This document shows positions 7,322-14,941 of a stretch of DNA of 41,187 nucleotides, in pieces. Each line of letters starts with the position of its first letter. Position 1 is the stretch's first letter. Made by a program: the position numbers and the translations under genes. Source of the stretch: Bacteroidales bacterium (GTDB lineage Bacteria; Bacteroidota; Bacteroidia; Bacteroidales; FEN-979); contig JADGPR010000021.1 of NCBI GenBank assembly GCA_017882335.1, forward strand, positions 1 through 41,187, in the 5' to 3' direction. Under the pieces are notes generated by a model, which had not been told where the DNA came from, ran no database searches, and saw only the letters and a program-made list of their open reading frames with translations.

Positions 7322-9100
7322 TTAGCCGTTCATCGAAACCAGAAACTCCTCGTTGGAATTGGTAAACCTCATCTTATCGCGGAGGAATTCCATTGCTTCG
7401 AGTGAGTTCATGTCGGCAAGGTGATTCCTGAGGATCCAGATCCGTTGCAGCACATCTTTCTCGAGCAGAAGGTCTTCCCTCCTCGTACTGGATGCAACTA
7501 TATCGATAGCAGGGTAGATTCGTTTGTTCGAAAGTTTACGGTCGAGCTGCAACTCCATGTTACCGGTACCCTTGAATTCTTCAAAAATGACTTCATCCAT
7601 CTTTGAGCCGGTATCCGTAAGGGCCGTAGCAATGATAGTGAGTGAGCCGCCGTTTTCGATCTGGCGTGCAGCGCCAAAGAACCTTTTGGGTTTCTGAAGT
7701 GCATTGGCCTCAACCCCTCCGGAAAGCACCTTGCCGGATGCGGGTGCAACCGTGTTATAGGCACGTGCCAGACGCGTGATGGAGTCGAGCAGGATCACCA
7801 CATCGTGGCCACATTCAACAAGACGTTTGGCTTTTTCAAGCACAATATTGGAGATGCGTGCATGGCGTTCTGCGGGTTCATCAAAGGTGGATGAAATGAC
7901 TTCCGCTTTCACACTGCGCTGCATGTCGGTGACTTCTTCCGGCCGTTCGTCAATCAAAAGGACGATCATATAAACTTCCGGGTGATTGAATGCGATGGCA
8001 TTTGCGATATCCTTTAGCAGGACTGTCTTACCGGTCTTCGGCTGGGCGACGATTAATCCCCTCTGGCCGAATCCGATGGGTGCAAACATATCAATAGTAC
8101 GTGTTGACAGGGAATCCTGGGGATGCCCCGTCAACTTGAATTTTTTCATCGGGAACAAGGGGGTAAGGAAATCAAACGGGATGCGGTCGCGTACCTCTTC
8201 AGGCGTACGGCCATTAATCAGTTCAACCTTGATCAAAGGAAAATATTTTTCACCTTCTTTCGGTGGCCTGATCGTGCCCCTGACAGTATCCCCGGTTTTA
8301 AGTCCGAACAACTTGATCTGCGACTGAGAAACATATACATCGTCGGGTGAATTCAGGTAGTTATAGTCAGAGGAGCGTAAAAATCCATACCCATCGGTCA
8401 TAATCTCGAGGACCCCTTCGGTTATAGTGATGCCTTCAAATTCGAACGTGTATTCCTCATGGTGTTTCTCAGGAAATTTCTTATGATATTCCCGGTGTTT
8501 CCGCTCTTCAGGCTGGCCTTGCTCTTCACCTTGTTGAATAGCAGCAGGTTCATTGGTTTGAACCGGTTCCACTTTGTCGATGGCCGGAATGTCCAGGTCA
8601 CCGTTCTTCTCATAAGCGGGAACGCCTTGTTCCATGGGTCGTTCGGCCGGATTTTCGAATTCAAAGGGTTCCGGTATGTTCAATGGAAGATCGTGCTGGC
8701 CTTCCGGTTGTTTTTCCGGCTCTTTTTCAGAATGTTTCTCCGACTGTTGCTCAAAATGCTGTTCCGGTTGTTTTTCAACGGGTATTTCCGGTTGTTTCTC
8801 TGGTTGTTTCTCCGGGCCTTCCGTAAATACAGCTTTCACAAAAGGAGCGGCAGGAAGATTTGTGGATGCTGCAAGCCGGGGTTTCATTGGGGTTCGTTGC
8901 CTGCGCGGGCGGAATTCTTTTTTAACTGTCTTTTTTTCTTTTTCGAGGAGCTCCTGGGATGGATTTAATGCCTGCTGATCCAGTATCTTATAAATGAGTT
9001 CCTGTTTGGTGAACTTATCAGATTTGGGGATGTTCAGTTGTTTTGCAATTTCTTTAATCTCGTCCAGTTCTTTACTGTCGAGTGATAAAATATCATACAT
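7322..9100 (-). CDS. rho: Transcription termination factor Rho with large N-terminal insert
   Basis: Rho is the hexameric RNA helicase that ends transcription. The 592 residues (E. coli 419) contain an N-terminal helical domain (1-45), a charged low-complexity insert (about 50-225) with repeated E-K-Q-P-E units, the cold-shock-like RNA-binding domain (about 228-300; [10 protein letters not shown]), and the RecA-type ATPase: Walker [10 protein letters not shown] (near 350), [66 protein letters not shown]. All catalytic parts are intact. Long, disordered Rho inserts occur in several phyla including Bacteroidota and alter RNA binding. A well-formed promoter lies 161 bp upstream. The neighbour DUF4293 gene is divergent. 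Confidence 0.95.
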   Translation of the reverse strand: MYDILSLDSKELDEIKEIAKQLNIPKSDKFTKQELIYKILDQQALNPSQELLEKEKKTVKKEFRPRRQRTPMKPRLAASTNLPAAPFVKAVFTEGPEKQPEKQPEIPVEKQPEQHFEQQSEKHSEKEPEKQPEGQHDLPLNIPEPFEFENPAERPMEQGVPAYEKNGDLDIPAIDKVEPVQTNEPAAIQQGEEQGQPEERKHREYHKKFPEKHHEEYTFEFEGITITEGVLEIMTDGYGFLRSSDYNYLNSPDDVYVSQSQIKLFGLKTGDTVRGTIRPPKEGEKYFPLIKVELINGRTPEEVRDRIPFDFLTPLFPMKKFKLTGHPQDSLSTRTIDMFAPIGFGQRGLIVAQPKTGKTVLLKDIANAIAFNHPEVYMIVLLIDERPEEVTDMQRSVKAEVISSTFDEPAERHARISNIVLEKAKRLVECGHDVVILLDSITRLARAYNTVAPASGKVLSGGVEANALQKPKRFFGAARQIENGGSLTIIATALTDTGSKMDEVIFEEFKGTGNMELQLDRKLSNKRIYPAIDIVASSTRREDLLLEKDVLQRIWILRNHLADMNSLEAMEFLRDKMRFTNSNEEFLVSMNG

Positions 9101-9261
9101 CGGATTAAGATTTAATAATAATAAGTTGGATTGGGATGGAGTGGTAATGATTCACTTAATAAAAATAACTGTTGGAATAATCGATTTGAAAATAATGTTT
9201 GGTTGAATTCTTTTCTGACTGAATAACGTCAAATGAAAGATACCGGGAATCAAATGTGCCA

Positions 9262-9291
9262 CAAAGATATAAAATAAAAACCGAATGTCAA
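9262..9291 (-). promoter_or_regulatory. Promoter of rho (TTG, 19 bp, TATCTTTG)
   Basis: On the minus strand a -33 TTG (9289-9291) is followed after exactly 19 bp by the -7 box TATCTTTG (9262-9269), the Bacteroidota consensus spacing. Transcription would start near 9255, giving a leader of about 155 nt, long enough for the autoregulation usual for rho. The rest of 9101-9405 shows no gene. Confidence 0.65.
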
Positions 9292-9405
9292 TAAAAAAAA
9301 ATTTGAGGATCCTGCATGTGCGAAAATCTTTCCTAATTTCGCACCACCATCATTATAGAAAAGTTGAAATAATAACGCTTATCTGATTGATAAATTATCC
9401 GAATT

Positions 9406-9876
9406 ATGATCCAGCGTATCCAGAGTCTCTATTTATTCGTTGTTGCAGTTGCCTGCACGCTACTGTTTTTCTTCCCGATGATCGATTATATTGATCCTGG
9501 AAAAGGAACGTATAAATTATTTGCAACAGGAATGAAATCCTACTCCGACCTTCCCGGTCTTCTCTTTTTCTGGGAGACCTTGCCTTTACTTGTCCTGGTC
9601 ATCGTTTCCCTGGTTATGGCTCTCATTACAATCTTTCTATACAAGAAACGCAGAATCCAGTTCCAGCTTGTCAACATCAATGTTTTGTTAAATGTTGTGC
9701 TCGTAGCCCTGGTATTTCTGCTTTACAGCAGAATCTTTGAAAACCGTCTTCAAATTCCTTCGAACTACCAGTTCGGTATGTATATTCCCCTTATCTCTTT
9801 GGTCTTCCTGATACTGGCAAGCAGGTCAATCCGGAAGGACGACTCTTTGGTGAAATCTTCCGACAGACTACGTTAA
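9406..9876 (+). CDS. DUF4293 family membrane protein
   Basis: The 156-residue protein starts with the family signature MIQRIQSLYLF and has four predicted membrane helices (about residues 5-25, 50-75, 84-107, 120-142) and a charged C-terminus. DUF4293 proteins are confined to Bacteroidota and are commonly found next to rho, as here (divergent, 305 bp apart). Their function is unknown; an inner membrane location is all that can be inferred. The next gene, moaC, follows after 73 bp that consist entirely of repeat units. Confidence 0.85.
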   Translation: MIQRIQSLYLFVVAVACTLLFFFPMIDYIDPGKGTYKLFATGMKSYSDLPGLLFFWETLPLLVLVIVSLVMALITIFLYKKRRIQFQLVNINVLLNVVLVALVFLLYSRIFENRLQIPSNYQFGMYIPLISLVFLILASRSIRKDDSLVKSSDRLR

Positions 9877-9878
9877 AT

Positions 9879-9950
9879 AAATAGCGAGATAGCGAAAACC
9901 GAAAAGCGAATACCCAATACCTAATGCCCAAAACCAAATGCAGAATTCCA
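9879..9950. repeat. Octamer/heptamer array between DUF4293 gene and moaC (2 + 8 units)
   Basis: Two octamers (AAATAGCG, AGATAGCG) pass without a gap into eight drifting heptamers of the form AAAACCG, AATACCC, AATGCCC, AATGCAG. The array begins 2 bp after the DUF4293 stop and its last base is the A of the moaC ATG, so it fills the whole intergenic space. Confidence 0.75.
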
Positions 9951-10396
9951 TGAAAAAACTAACTCACGTTTCTTCAGAAGGAAAAGCAAAGATGGTGGAT
10001 GTAAGCAACAAGCCCGATCAGCTGAGAATCGCCAGGGCTGTGGGCCATATCAACCTGTTGCCTGAAACAATAAAACTGGTCAGGGAAAACAAAATGAAGA
10101 AGGGAGATGTGTTGACAGTTGCCGAGATCGCAGGGATACAAGGCGGGAAAAAGACAAGCGAATTGATACCGCTGTGTCACCCGCTGCAGATCACGAAGAT
10201 CGATGTTAAGGCATCCCTTGACAAAACAGGTGTTTCCGTTGAATGTGAAGCCCGCTGCATTGGGCAAACCGGGATCGAAATGGAAGCGTTGACCGCAGTC
10301 GGCATTGCCCTTCTGACCATCTACGACATGTGCAAGGCTGTTGATAAGAGTATGGTCATTGATGAGATCAGGTTGGTGGAGAAGAGAAAAGTCTGA
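9950..10396 (+). CDS. moaC: Cyclic pyranopterin monophosphate synthase MoaC
   Basis: MoaC converts the GTP-derived cyclic intermediate made by MoaA into cPMP, the first pterin of molybdenum cofactor synthesis. The 148 residues carry the family motifs MVDVSNKP, GKKTSELIPLCHPL, GQTGIEMEALTAV and the C-terminal DMCKAVDK with its active-site Lys. I chose the ATG at 9950 (MKKLTHV); the ATG 12 bp upstream lies inside a repeat unit. The last codon and the TGA stop are supplied by the first heptamer (GTCTGAA) of the following array. The next gene encodes a MOSC-Mog fusion, so this is a small Moco cluster; moaA and moaE are not in the window. Confidence 0.95.
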   Translation: MKKLTHVSSEGKAKMVDVSNKPDQLRIARAVGHINLLPETIKLVRENKMKKGDVLTVAEIAGIQGGKKTSELIPLCHPLQITKIDVKASLDKTGVSVECEARCIGQTGIEMEALTAVGIALLTIYDMCKAVDKSMVIDEIRLVEKRKV

Positions 10397-10537
10397 AGTC
10401 AGAGGTCTGAGGTCTGAAGTCAGAGGTCTGAGGATGGAGGATAGAGAATAGAGTATGGAGAATGAATAGCGAATAGAGAACAGCGAACAGCCAACAACGA
10501 ACAACGAACAACGAACAACGAACAACGAACAGCGAAT
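10391..10537. repeat. Drifting heptamer array, 21 units, filling the moaC-mosc/mog space
   Basis: The 147 bp divide exactly into 21 seven-base units with no slip. The unit changes gradually: GTCTGAA/GTCAGAG (6 units), GATGGAG, GATAGAG, AATAGAG, TATGGAG, AATGAAT, AGCGAAT, AGAGAAC, AGCGAAC, AGCCAAC, then five AACGAAC and one AGCGAAT. The moaC stop lies in the first unit and the next ATG follows 2 bp after the last. Confidence 0.95.
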
Positions 10538-10539
10538 AG

Positions 10540-11472
10540 ATGGAACACCTCACTATTCTTTCGGTAAATATTTCTGAAGAAAAAGGGACGATCAAACACC
10601 CGGTCGATTCAATACACCTGACAAACCTGGGGGTGGAACATGACGCTCATTCAGGCTACTGGAACCGGCAGGTTAGTTTGCTTGGAACAGAAAGCATCCG
10701 GAAATTTGAAAAGGAAACAGGGAGGAAAGTGACTCCGGGTGAATTTGCTGAAAATATTACCACCGAAGGGTCAGATCTCTGGAAAACGCATCCCCTCGAC
10801 AGGTTCATGTCCGGGGAAACCGAGCTGGAAGTGACCCAGATCGGGAAGGAATGTCATGGCACTTCGTGTGCTATTTTTAAGGAAGTCGGTAATTGTGTGA
10901 TGCCCAAAGAAGGGATCTTTTGCCGTGTGATCCGTCCCGGAGTCATCCGGCCGGGTGATATCCTTGAATATCATCCAAAGGTTTTTTCTGTCCGTATCAT
11001 TACCCTCAGCGACCGCGCCAGTCGTGGTGAATACGAGGACAAGTCGGGCCCCCGTATCAAAGAGTTAATCGAAGAATTTTTCACTTTTCACCACTCACTA
11101 TTCACCATTCACTATTCACTAATTCCTGATGACCCCGATCAGCTCAGAGGCCTTCTGAACCAGGCAAAGCAGGAAAAGACCGATCTTGTATTCACAACCG
11201 GGGGAACCGGGATTGGGCCTAAGGATTTTACCCCGGAGGTTGTCCGCCCTTTTCTTGATAAAGAGATTCCCGGAATCATGGAGATGATCCGAATAAAATA
11301 TGGAAAAGAAAAGTCAAATGCCCTTGCTAGCAGGAGTATTGCCGGCGTAATGCAGAAGAGCCTCGTTTTTACATTACCAGGAAGCGTAATGGCCGTCAAT
11401 GAGTACCTTGCAGAGATTTTACCCTCCATCCACCACCTGGTGTTAATGTTGCATGGGATAGACCTGCATTAA
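10540..11472 (+). CDS. MOSC domain fused to MogA/MoaB molybdopterin adenylyltransferase-like domain
   Basis: The 310-residue product has an N-terminal MOSC domain (about 1-145; LGVEHDAHSGYWNRQVSLLG, TPGEFAENI, GKECHGTSCAIF with a conserved Cys) and a C-terminal MogA/MoaB domain (about 150-310; ITLSDRASRGEYEDKSGP, FTTGGTGIGPKDFTPE, FTLPGSVMAVNEYL). MogA adenylates molybdopterin before metal insertion; MOSC domains handle sulfur or Moco transfer. With moaC upstream the role in Moco assembly is well supported. Residues about 180-193 (TFHHSLFTIHYS region) have no counterpart in MogA and are encoded by six repeat heptamers inserted in frame between helix and IPDDPDQL. Confidence 0.88.
   Translation: MEHLTILSVNISEEKGTIKHPVDSIHLTNLGVEHDAHSGYWNRQVSLLGTESIRKFEKETGRKVTPGEFAENITTEGSDLWKTHPLDRFMSGETELEVTQIGKECHGTSCAIFKEVGNCVMPKEGIFCRVIRPGVIRPGDILEYHPKVFSVRIITLSDRASRGEYEDKSGPRIKELIEEFFTFHHSLFTIHYSLIPDDPDQLRGLLNQAKQEKTDLVFTTGGTGIGPKDFTPEVVRPFLDKEIPGIMEMIRIKYGKEKSNALASRSIAGVMQKSLVFTLPGSVMAVNEYLAEILPSIHHLVLMLHGIDLH
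11077..11118 (+). repeat. Heptamer array (6 units, 42 bp) inside the MogA coding region
   Basis: Units TTTTTCA, CTTTTCA, CCACTCA, CTATTCA, CCATTCA, CTATTCA. These are the reverse complement of the GGTGAAT/AGTGAAT family seen between genes at 37676-37731. Forty-two bases equal 14 codons, so the frame is kept. Confidence 0.85.
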
Positions 11473-11564
11473 TAACAATCTTCCGTTAATAAACAAATTC
11501 AATCCTGCAGGATACTATATAAAATTCTGTTGTATCTTTATAGTGTCAAATCATCGCTCTAGTT

Positions 11565-14500
11565 ATGAACAAACGAACTTCTACCCTGCTTTATATTCTG
11601 CTTTTTTGGGGAATTTTTTTCTTTTCCTCACTCATGGTCATTACCGTTAGAGGCCAAACCCTGGATGATATCAGGCTTATCCAGGAATCCACACATGTTG
11701 AATCTCTTCAAAAATACGCTCTTGAACTGAAGAACCGGGCATTAGTAAAAAAAATCCAGGCTGACGAAATAGCGAAAAAGAAAGGATGGGTCATCAAAAA
11801 GGTTTTCGAGGATGGCCGGACCATCGAGCTGAAAGAGATTGATCCCAAAGGGCGTCCTGTATATTTTTCAACGGGAAACCTCAACGCTGCAAAAACTGTT
11901 TCAGCCAATAAAGTCTGGAGTGGCGGCGGAATGGGATTGAATTTGTCAGGATCAGGAGTCACTTTACGGGAATGGGATGAGAGTGCGGTTCGTCCTACTC
12001 ACCAGGAGCTTACGGGTCGTGTCACGCAGGGCGATGGTGCGACAGGATTTTCAGCGCATTCCACCCATGTAGCCGGAACGATGTTAGCCACAGGTATTGT
12101 AGCCAATGCACATGGCATGTCAAACCAGGCAATGCTTCGCGCGTTCGACTGGTGGAGTGATTATGCTGAAATGGCCTCGGAAGCTTCTGCCGGCGCATTG
12201 CTTTCGAATCATTCATATATCTTTATCACCGGCTGGTTCTGGGGCGGTTCTATCTGGTACTGGTATGGTGATCCTTCTATAAGTCAGTTGGAAGATTATG
12301 AATTTGGCTTTTATTGTGAGGATGCAAAAATTGTTGATTCCATCGCCTTCAATGCGCCCTATTACCTGGTTTGCCGGGCAGCCGGGAATGACCGTGGGGA
12401 AGGTCCTTCATCACAACCCGTAACCCACTATGTATATGATGGCACAGATTGGGTGCAGTCAAATACCGTCAGGAACCTGGATGGAATGCCCTCCGGTTAT
12501 GATTGTATCGCCTACGGTTTCGGCACCAGTAAAAATATGATGACAGTCGGGGCAGTATACAGTATCCCCAATGGCTACACATCGCCTTCCGATGTGGTCC
12601 ATGCATCCTTCAGTTGTACCGGTCCGACCGACGATGGCCGCATCAAACCGGATATTGTTGCAGATGGTGTAGGACTTTATTCAACCTATTCGACTACCGA
12701 TAATGCCTATGCAGTAATGTCCGGAACATCGATGGCAACTCCCAACGTCACCGGTTCACTTGCCTTGCTCCAGCAATATTATCACAACCTGCACGGGGTT
12801 TACATGCGCGCGGCAACACTGAAAGGATTGGCAATCCATACAGCCGATGAAGCCGGTACTTCCCCCGGGCCTGATTACAAGTTCGGTTGGGGACTGCTGG
12901 ATATCTCAAAAGCTGCATCTGTCCTGAGTAATACAACAACAGCCGTGGTCAGGGAAGCCACTCTTATGAATGGACAAACCTATACCCTGAACATCAAATC
13001 AAATGGTACAGATCCTTTGCGGGCAACCATCTGTTGGACAGATCCACCCGGTACGCCACCTCCTCCTTCCCTGAATCCGCTCACCATCATGCTGGTTAAT
13101 GACCTTGATCTCCGGATCGACGGATCGACTCACAAACCGTGGATCCTTAACCCGGCGAATCCATCAGCTGCAGCAACCACCGGCGATAACATCCGCGATA
13201 ATGTCGAACAGATCCTCATACCTACGCTTCCTGCGGGATGCCATCTGCTGACAGTAACACATAAAAGCACTCTTTTGGGAGGATCCCAGGTTTTTTCCCT
13301 CATCCTGACAGGTATAACAGTATATCCTCAGTTTATAGCAGGAATGATCAACGGGAACCAAAATATCTGTTATAATATGACTCCTTCCATGATTACCGGT
13401 GTTCCGCCAACCGGAGGGAATCCACCTTATACCTACCAGTGGCAAAACTCCACCGACAGCATCACCTTTACAGACATTCCAGGAGCAACCGGAATAAATT
13501 ACCAACCAGGGATATTGACAGCCACAACCTGGTACAGGCAGGTTCAGTCATCGCCGGGGAGTTGTGAAAATGCCATCTCAAATGCCGTAAAAGTGAAGGT
13601 AAACCCCTTGCCTACCCCAACCATTACAGGCATACAGAATTTATGTGTCAATTCGGGATATTACAATTATTCAACAGAAGCAGGTATGGCAGGATATTCC
13701 TGGTCGGTCTCTGCAGGTGGTCTGATCACAAGTGGTTTGGGAACAAATTCGATCCAGGTTACATGGAATAATTCAGGTTTACAATCCGTAAGTGTAACCT
13801 ATACCAATGCAAATGGCTGCTCACCATCTTCTGCGACGGTACTACCGGTAACGGTAAATTCATTGCCGGGTCCCGCAGGAACCATCAGCGGTACATCTGT
13901 GGTCTGTTCAGGAACAACCGGAGTATCCTATGCCATTGCACCGATCAACAATGCGGTGACCTATGTCTGGACAATACCTGCCGGTGCAACCATCACTTCC
14001 GGCTTATGGACCAACACTATCCTGGTCGACTTTGCACCCAATGCTGTTACAGGGAACATCAGTGTGTTCGGAAATAACCTATGCGGTGATGGAACATCCT
14101 CCCCAAATTTCCCGGTAACTGTCAATCCAACTCCTCCCCAACCGGTAATCGTCCAGCAGGGAGATAGTTTGGTTTCGGATGCAGTGGCAGGGAACCAGTG
14201 GTATAACGTTTCAGGAGCCATTCCCGGGGAAGTTTCACAAGTTTATATGCCTGCCATGAATGGAACGTACAGGGATATTGTGACCTTCAATGGTTGCGTT
14301 TCAACTCCCTCTAACTGGGTGAATTTTGTACTGACAGAAGTGAATACGACTTCAAGATCTCTGCTCCGTATTTATCCGAATCCTGCCATTAACAGTATAC
14401 ACCTGGAAACATTCCTCGATCGTCCTTCAAATATCACCATAAACCTGATGAGTATAACGGGAATCAATATAAAAACAGTTGACTTTGGCATTCACCCTAA

Positions 14501-14612
14501 AGGTCTGACCCGGTTGATCCTTGATTGTAATGATATAAGGGAAGGGATCTATTTCCTGAAAGTTACTACGAATTACGATTCATTTGTTCAGAAAGTCATC
14601 CTGAAGAAGTGA
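11565..14612 (+). CDS. Secreted S8 subtilase with type IX secretion sorting domain
   Basis: A 1015-residue exported protease. A signal peptide (about 1-30, ending VRGQ) is followed by the peptidase S8 domain with Asp138 (REWDES), His168 (HSTHVAGT) and Ser389 (GTSMATPN), then a jelly-roll-like P/CUB-type region (about 460-590), Ig/PKD-like repeats (about 595-920, with YTYQWQNS, TYTNANGC, TYVWTIPAG) and a C-terminal type A sorting domain (about 925-1015, RIYPNPAINS ... GIYFLKVTT ... VQKVILKK) that directs type IX secretion and surface attachment in Bacteroidota. The gene is monocistronic and converges with the tRNA genes and mutS. A weak TATCTTTA box lies at 11533. Confidence 0.9.
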   Translation: MNKRTSTLLYILLFWGIFFFSSLMVITVRGQTLDDIRLIQESTHVESLQKYALELKNRALVKKIQADEIAKKKGWVIKKVFEDGRTIELKEIDPKGRPVYFSTGNLNAAKTVSANKVWSGGGMGLNLSGSGVTLREWDESAVRPTHQELTGRVTQGDGATGFSAHSTHVAGTMLATGIVANAHGMSNQAMLRAFDWWSDYAEMASEASAGALLSNHSYIFITGWFWGGSIWYWYGDPSISQLEDYEFGFYCEDAKIVDSIAFNAPYYLVCRAAGNDRGEGPSSQPVTHYVYDGTDWVQSNTVRNLDGMPSGYDCIAYGFGTSKNMMTVGAVYSIPNGYTSPSDVVHASFSCTGPTDDGRIKPDIVADGVGLYSTYSTTDNAYAVMSGTSMATPNVTGSLALLQQYYHNLHGVYMRAATLKGLAIHTADEAGTSPGPDYKFGWGLLDISKAASVLSNTTTAVVREATLMNGQTYTLNIKSNGTDPLRATICWTDPPGTPPPPSLNPLTIMLVNDLDLRIDGSTHKPWILNPANPSAAATTGDNIRDNVEQILIPTLPAGCHLLTVTHKSTLLGGSQVFSLILTGITVYPQFIAGMINGNQNICYNMTPSMITGVPPTGGNPPYTYQWQNSTDSITFTDIPGATGINYQPGILTATTWYRQVQSSPGSCENAISNAVKVKVNPLPTPTITGIQNLCVNSGYYNYSTEAGMAGYSWSVSAGGLITSGLGTNSIQVTWNNSGLQSVSVTYTNANGCSPSSATVLPVTVNSLPGPAGTISGTSVVCSGTTGVSYAIAPINNAVTYVWTIPAGATITSGLWTNTILVDFAPNAVTGNISVFGNNLCGDGTSSPNFPVTVNPTPPQPVIVQQGDSLVSDAVAGNQWYNVSGAIPGEVSQVYMPAMNGTYRDIVTFNGCVSTPSNWVNFVLTEVNTTSRSLLRIYPNPAINSIHLETFLDRPSNITINLMSITGINIKTVDFGIHPKGLTRLILDCNDIREGIYFLKVTTNYDSFVQKVILKK

Positions 14613-14626
14613 GATTTGGGAAATAA

Positions 14627-14674
14627 AATAGCGAAACAGTTTTCGCCATTTCGCTGTTTTACCATTTCGCTATT
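14627..14674. repeat. Octamer array with inverted orientation (6 units)
   Basis: AAATAGCG and AAACAGTT are followed by TTCGCCAT, TTCGCTGT, TTTACCAT, TTCGCTAT. The second part is the reverse complement of the AAATAGCG family, so the RNA can fold into a hairpin just after the subtilase gene; it may help end transcription. Confidence 0.75.
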
Positions 14675-14681
14675 TGTCTTG

Positions 14682-14766
14682 TACCCGGGGCGGGACTTGA
14701 ACCCGCACGCTCGCGATGAGCACAGGATTTTAAGTCCTGCGTGTCTACCAATTCCACCACCTGGGC
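14682..14766 (-). tRNA. tRNA-Leu (anticodon TAA)
   Basis: Minus strand reading gives GCCCAGG acceptor, D arm with AATTGGTAGAC, anticodon loop CTTAAAA with TAA flanked by GGA/TCC stem, a long class II variable arm, T arm GCGGG-TTCAAGT-CCCGC, and CCCGGGT plus discriminator A. It is 85 nt long and CCA is not encoded. Position 5 (A) faces C in the acceptor stem, a mismatch. Confidence 0.95.
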
Positions 14767-14783
14767 GAAGTAGGTGTGAAAAA

Positions 14784-14812
14784 GAAACCCTCCAAGGAGG
14801 GTTTCTTTTTTT
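14784..14812 (-). terminator. Hairpin terminator between the two tRNA genes
   Basis: A perfect 10-bp stem (GAAACCCTCC 14784-14793 / GGAGGGTTTC 14796-14805) with an AA loop is flanked by A and T tracts on both sides, so it can work in either direction, after tRNA-Gly on the minus strand or for leftward/rightward read-through. Confidence 0.7.
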
Positions 14813-14813
14813 G

Positions 14814-14886
<73 letters not shown>

Positions 14887-14941
14887 GTACGAATTTGGGA
14901 CTGCAAATTTATCAAAATTTTAAAAACTTCAAGGTTTTTTT

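Noticed and set aside
8459-8978. Open frames of 114-169 codons opposite the rho insert, rich in Phe/Arg or Ser/Cys/Gly
   Set aside because: They are the complement of the E-K-Q-P-E coding repeats of rho; the repetitive composition explains the lack of stops.
10391-10537. CRISPR array
   Set aside because: Units are 7 bp with no spacers and no cas genes are present in the window.
9974-10595. Minus-strand open frames over moaC and the array (FVVRCSLFVV-type repeats)
   Set aside because: The peptide repeats are only translations of the heptamer array; every seventh base repeat read in three phases gives a 7-residue pattern.
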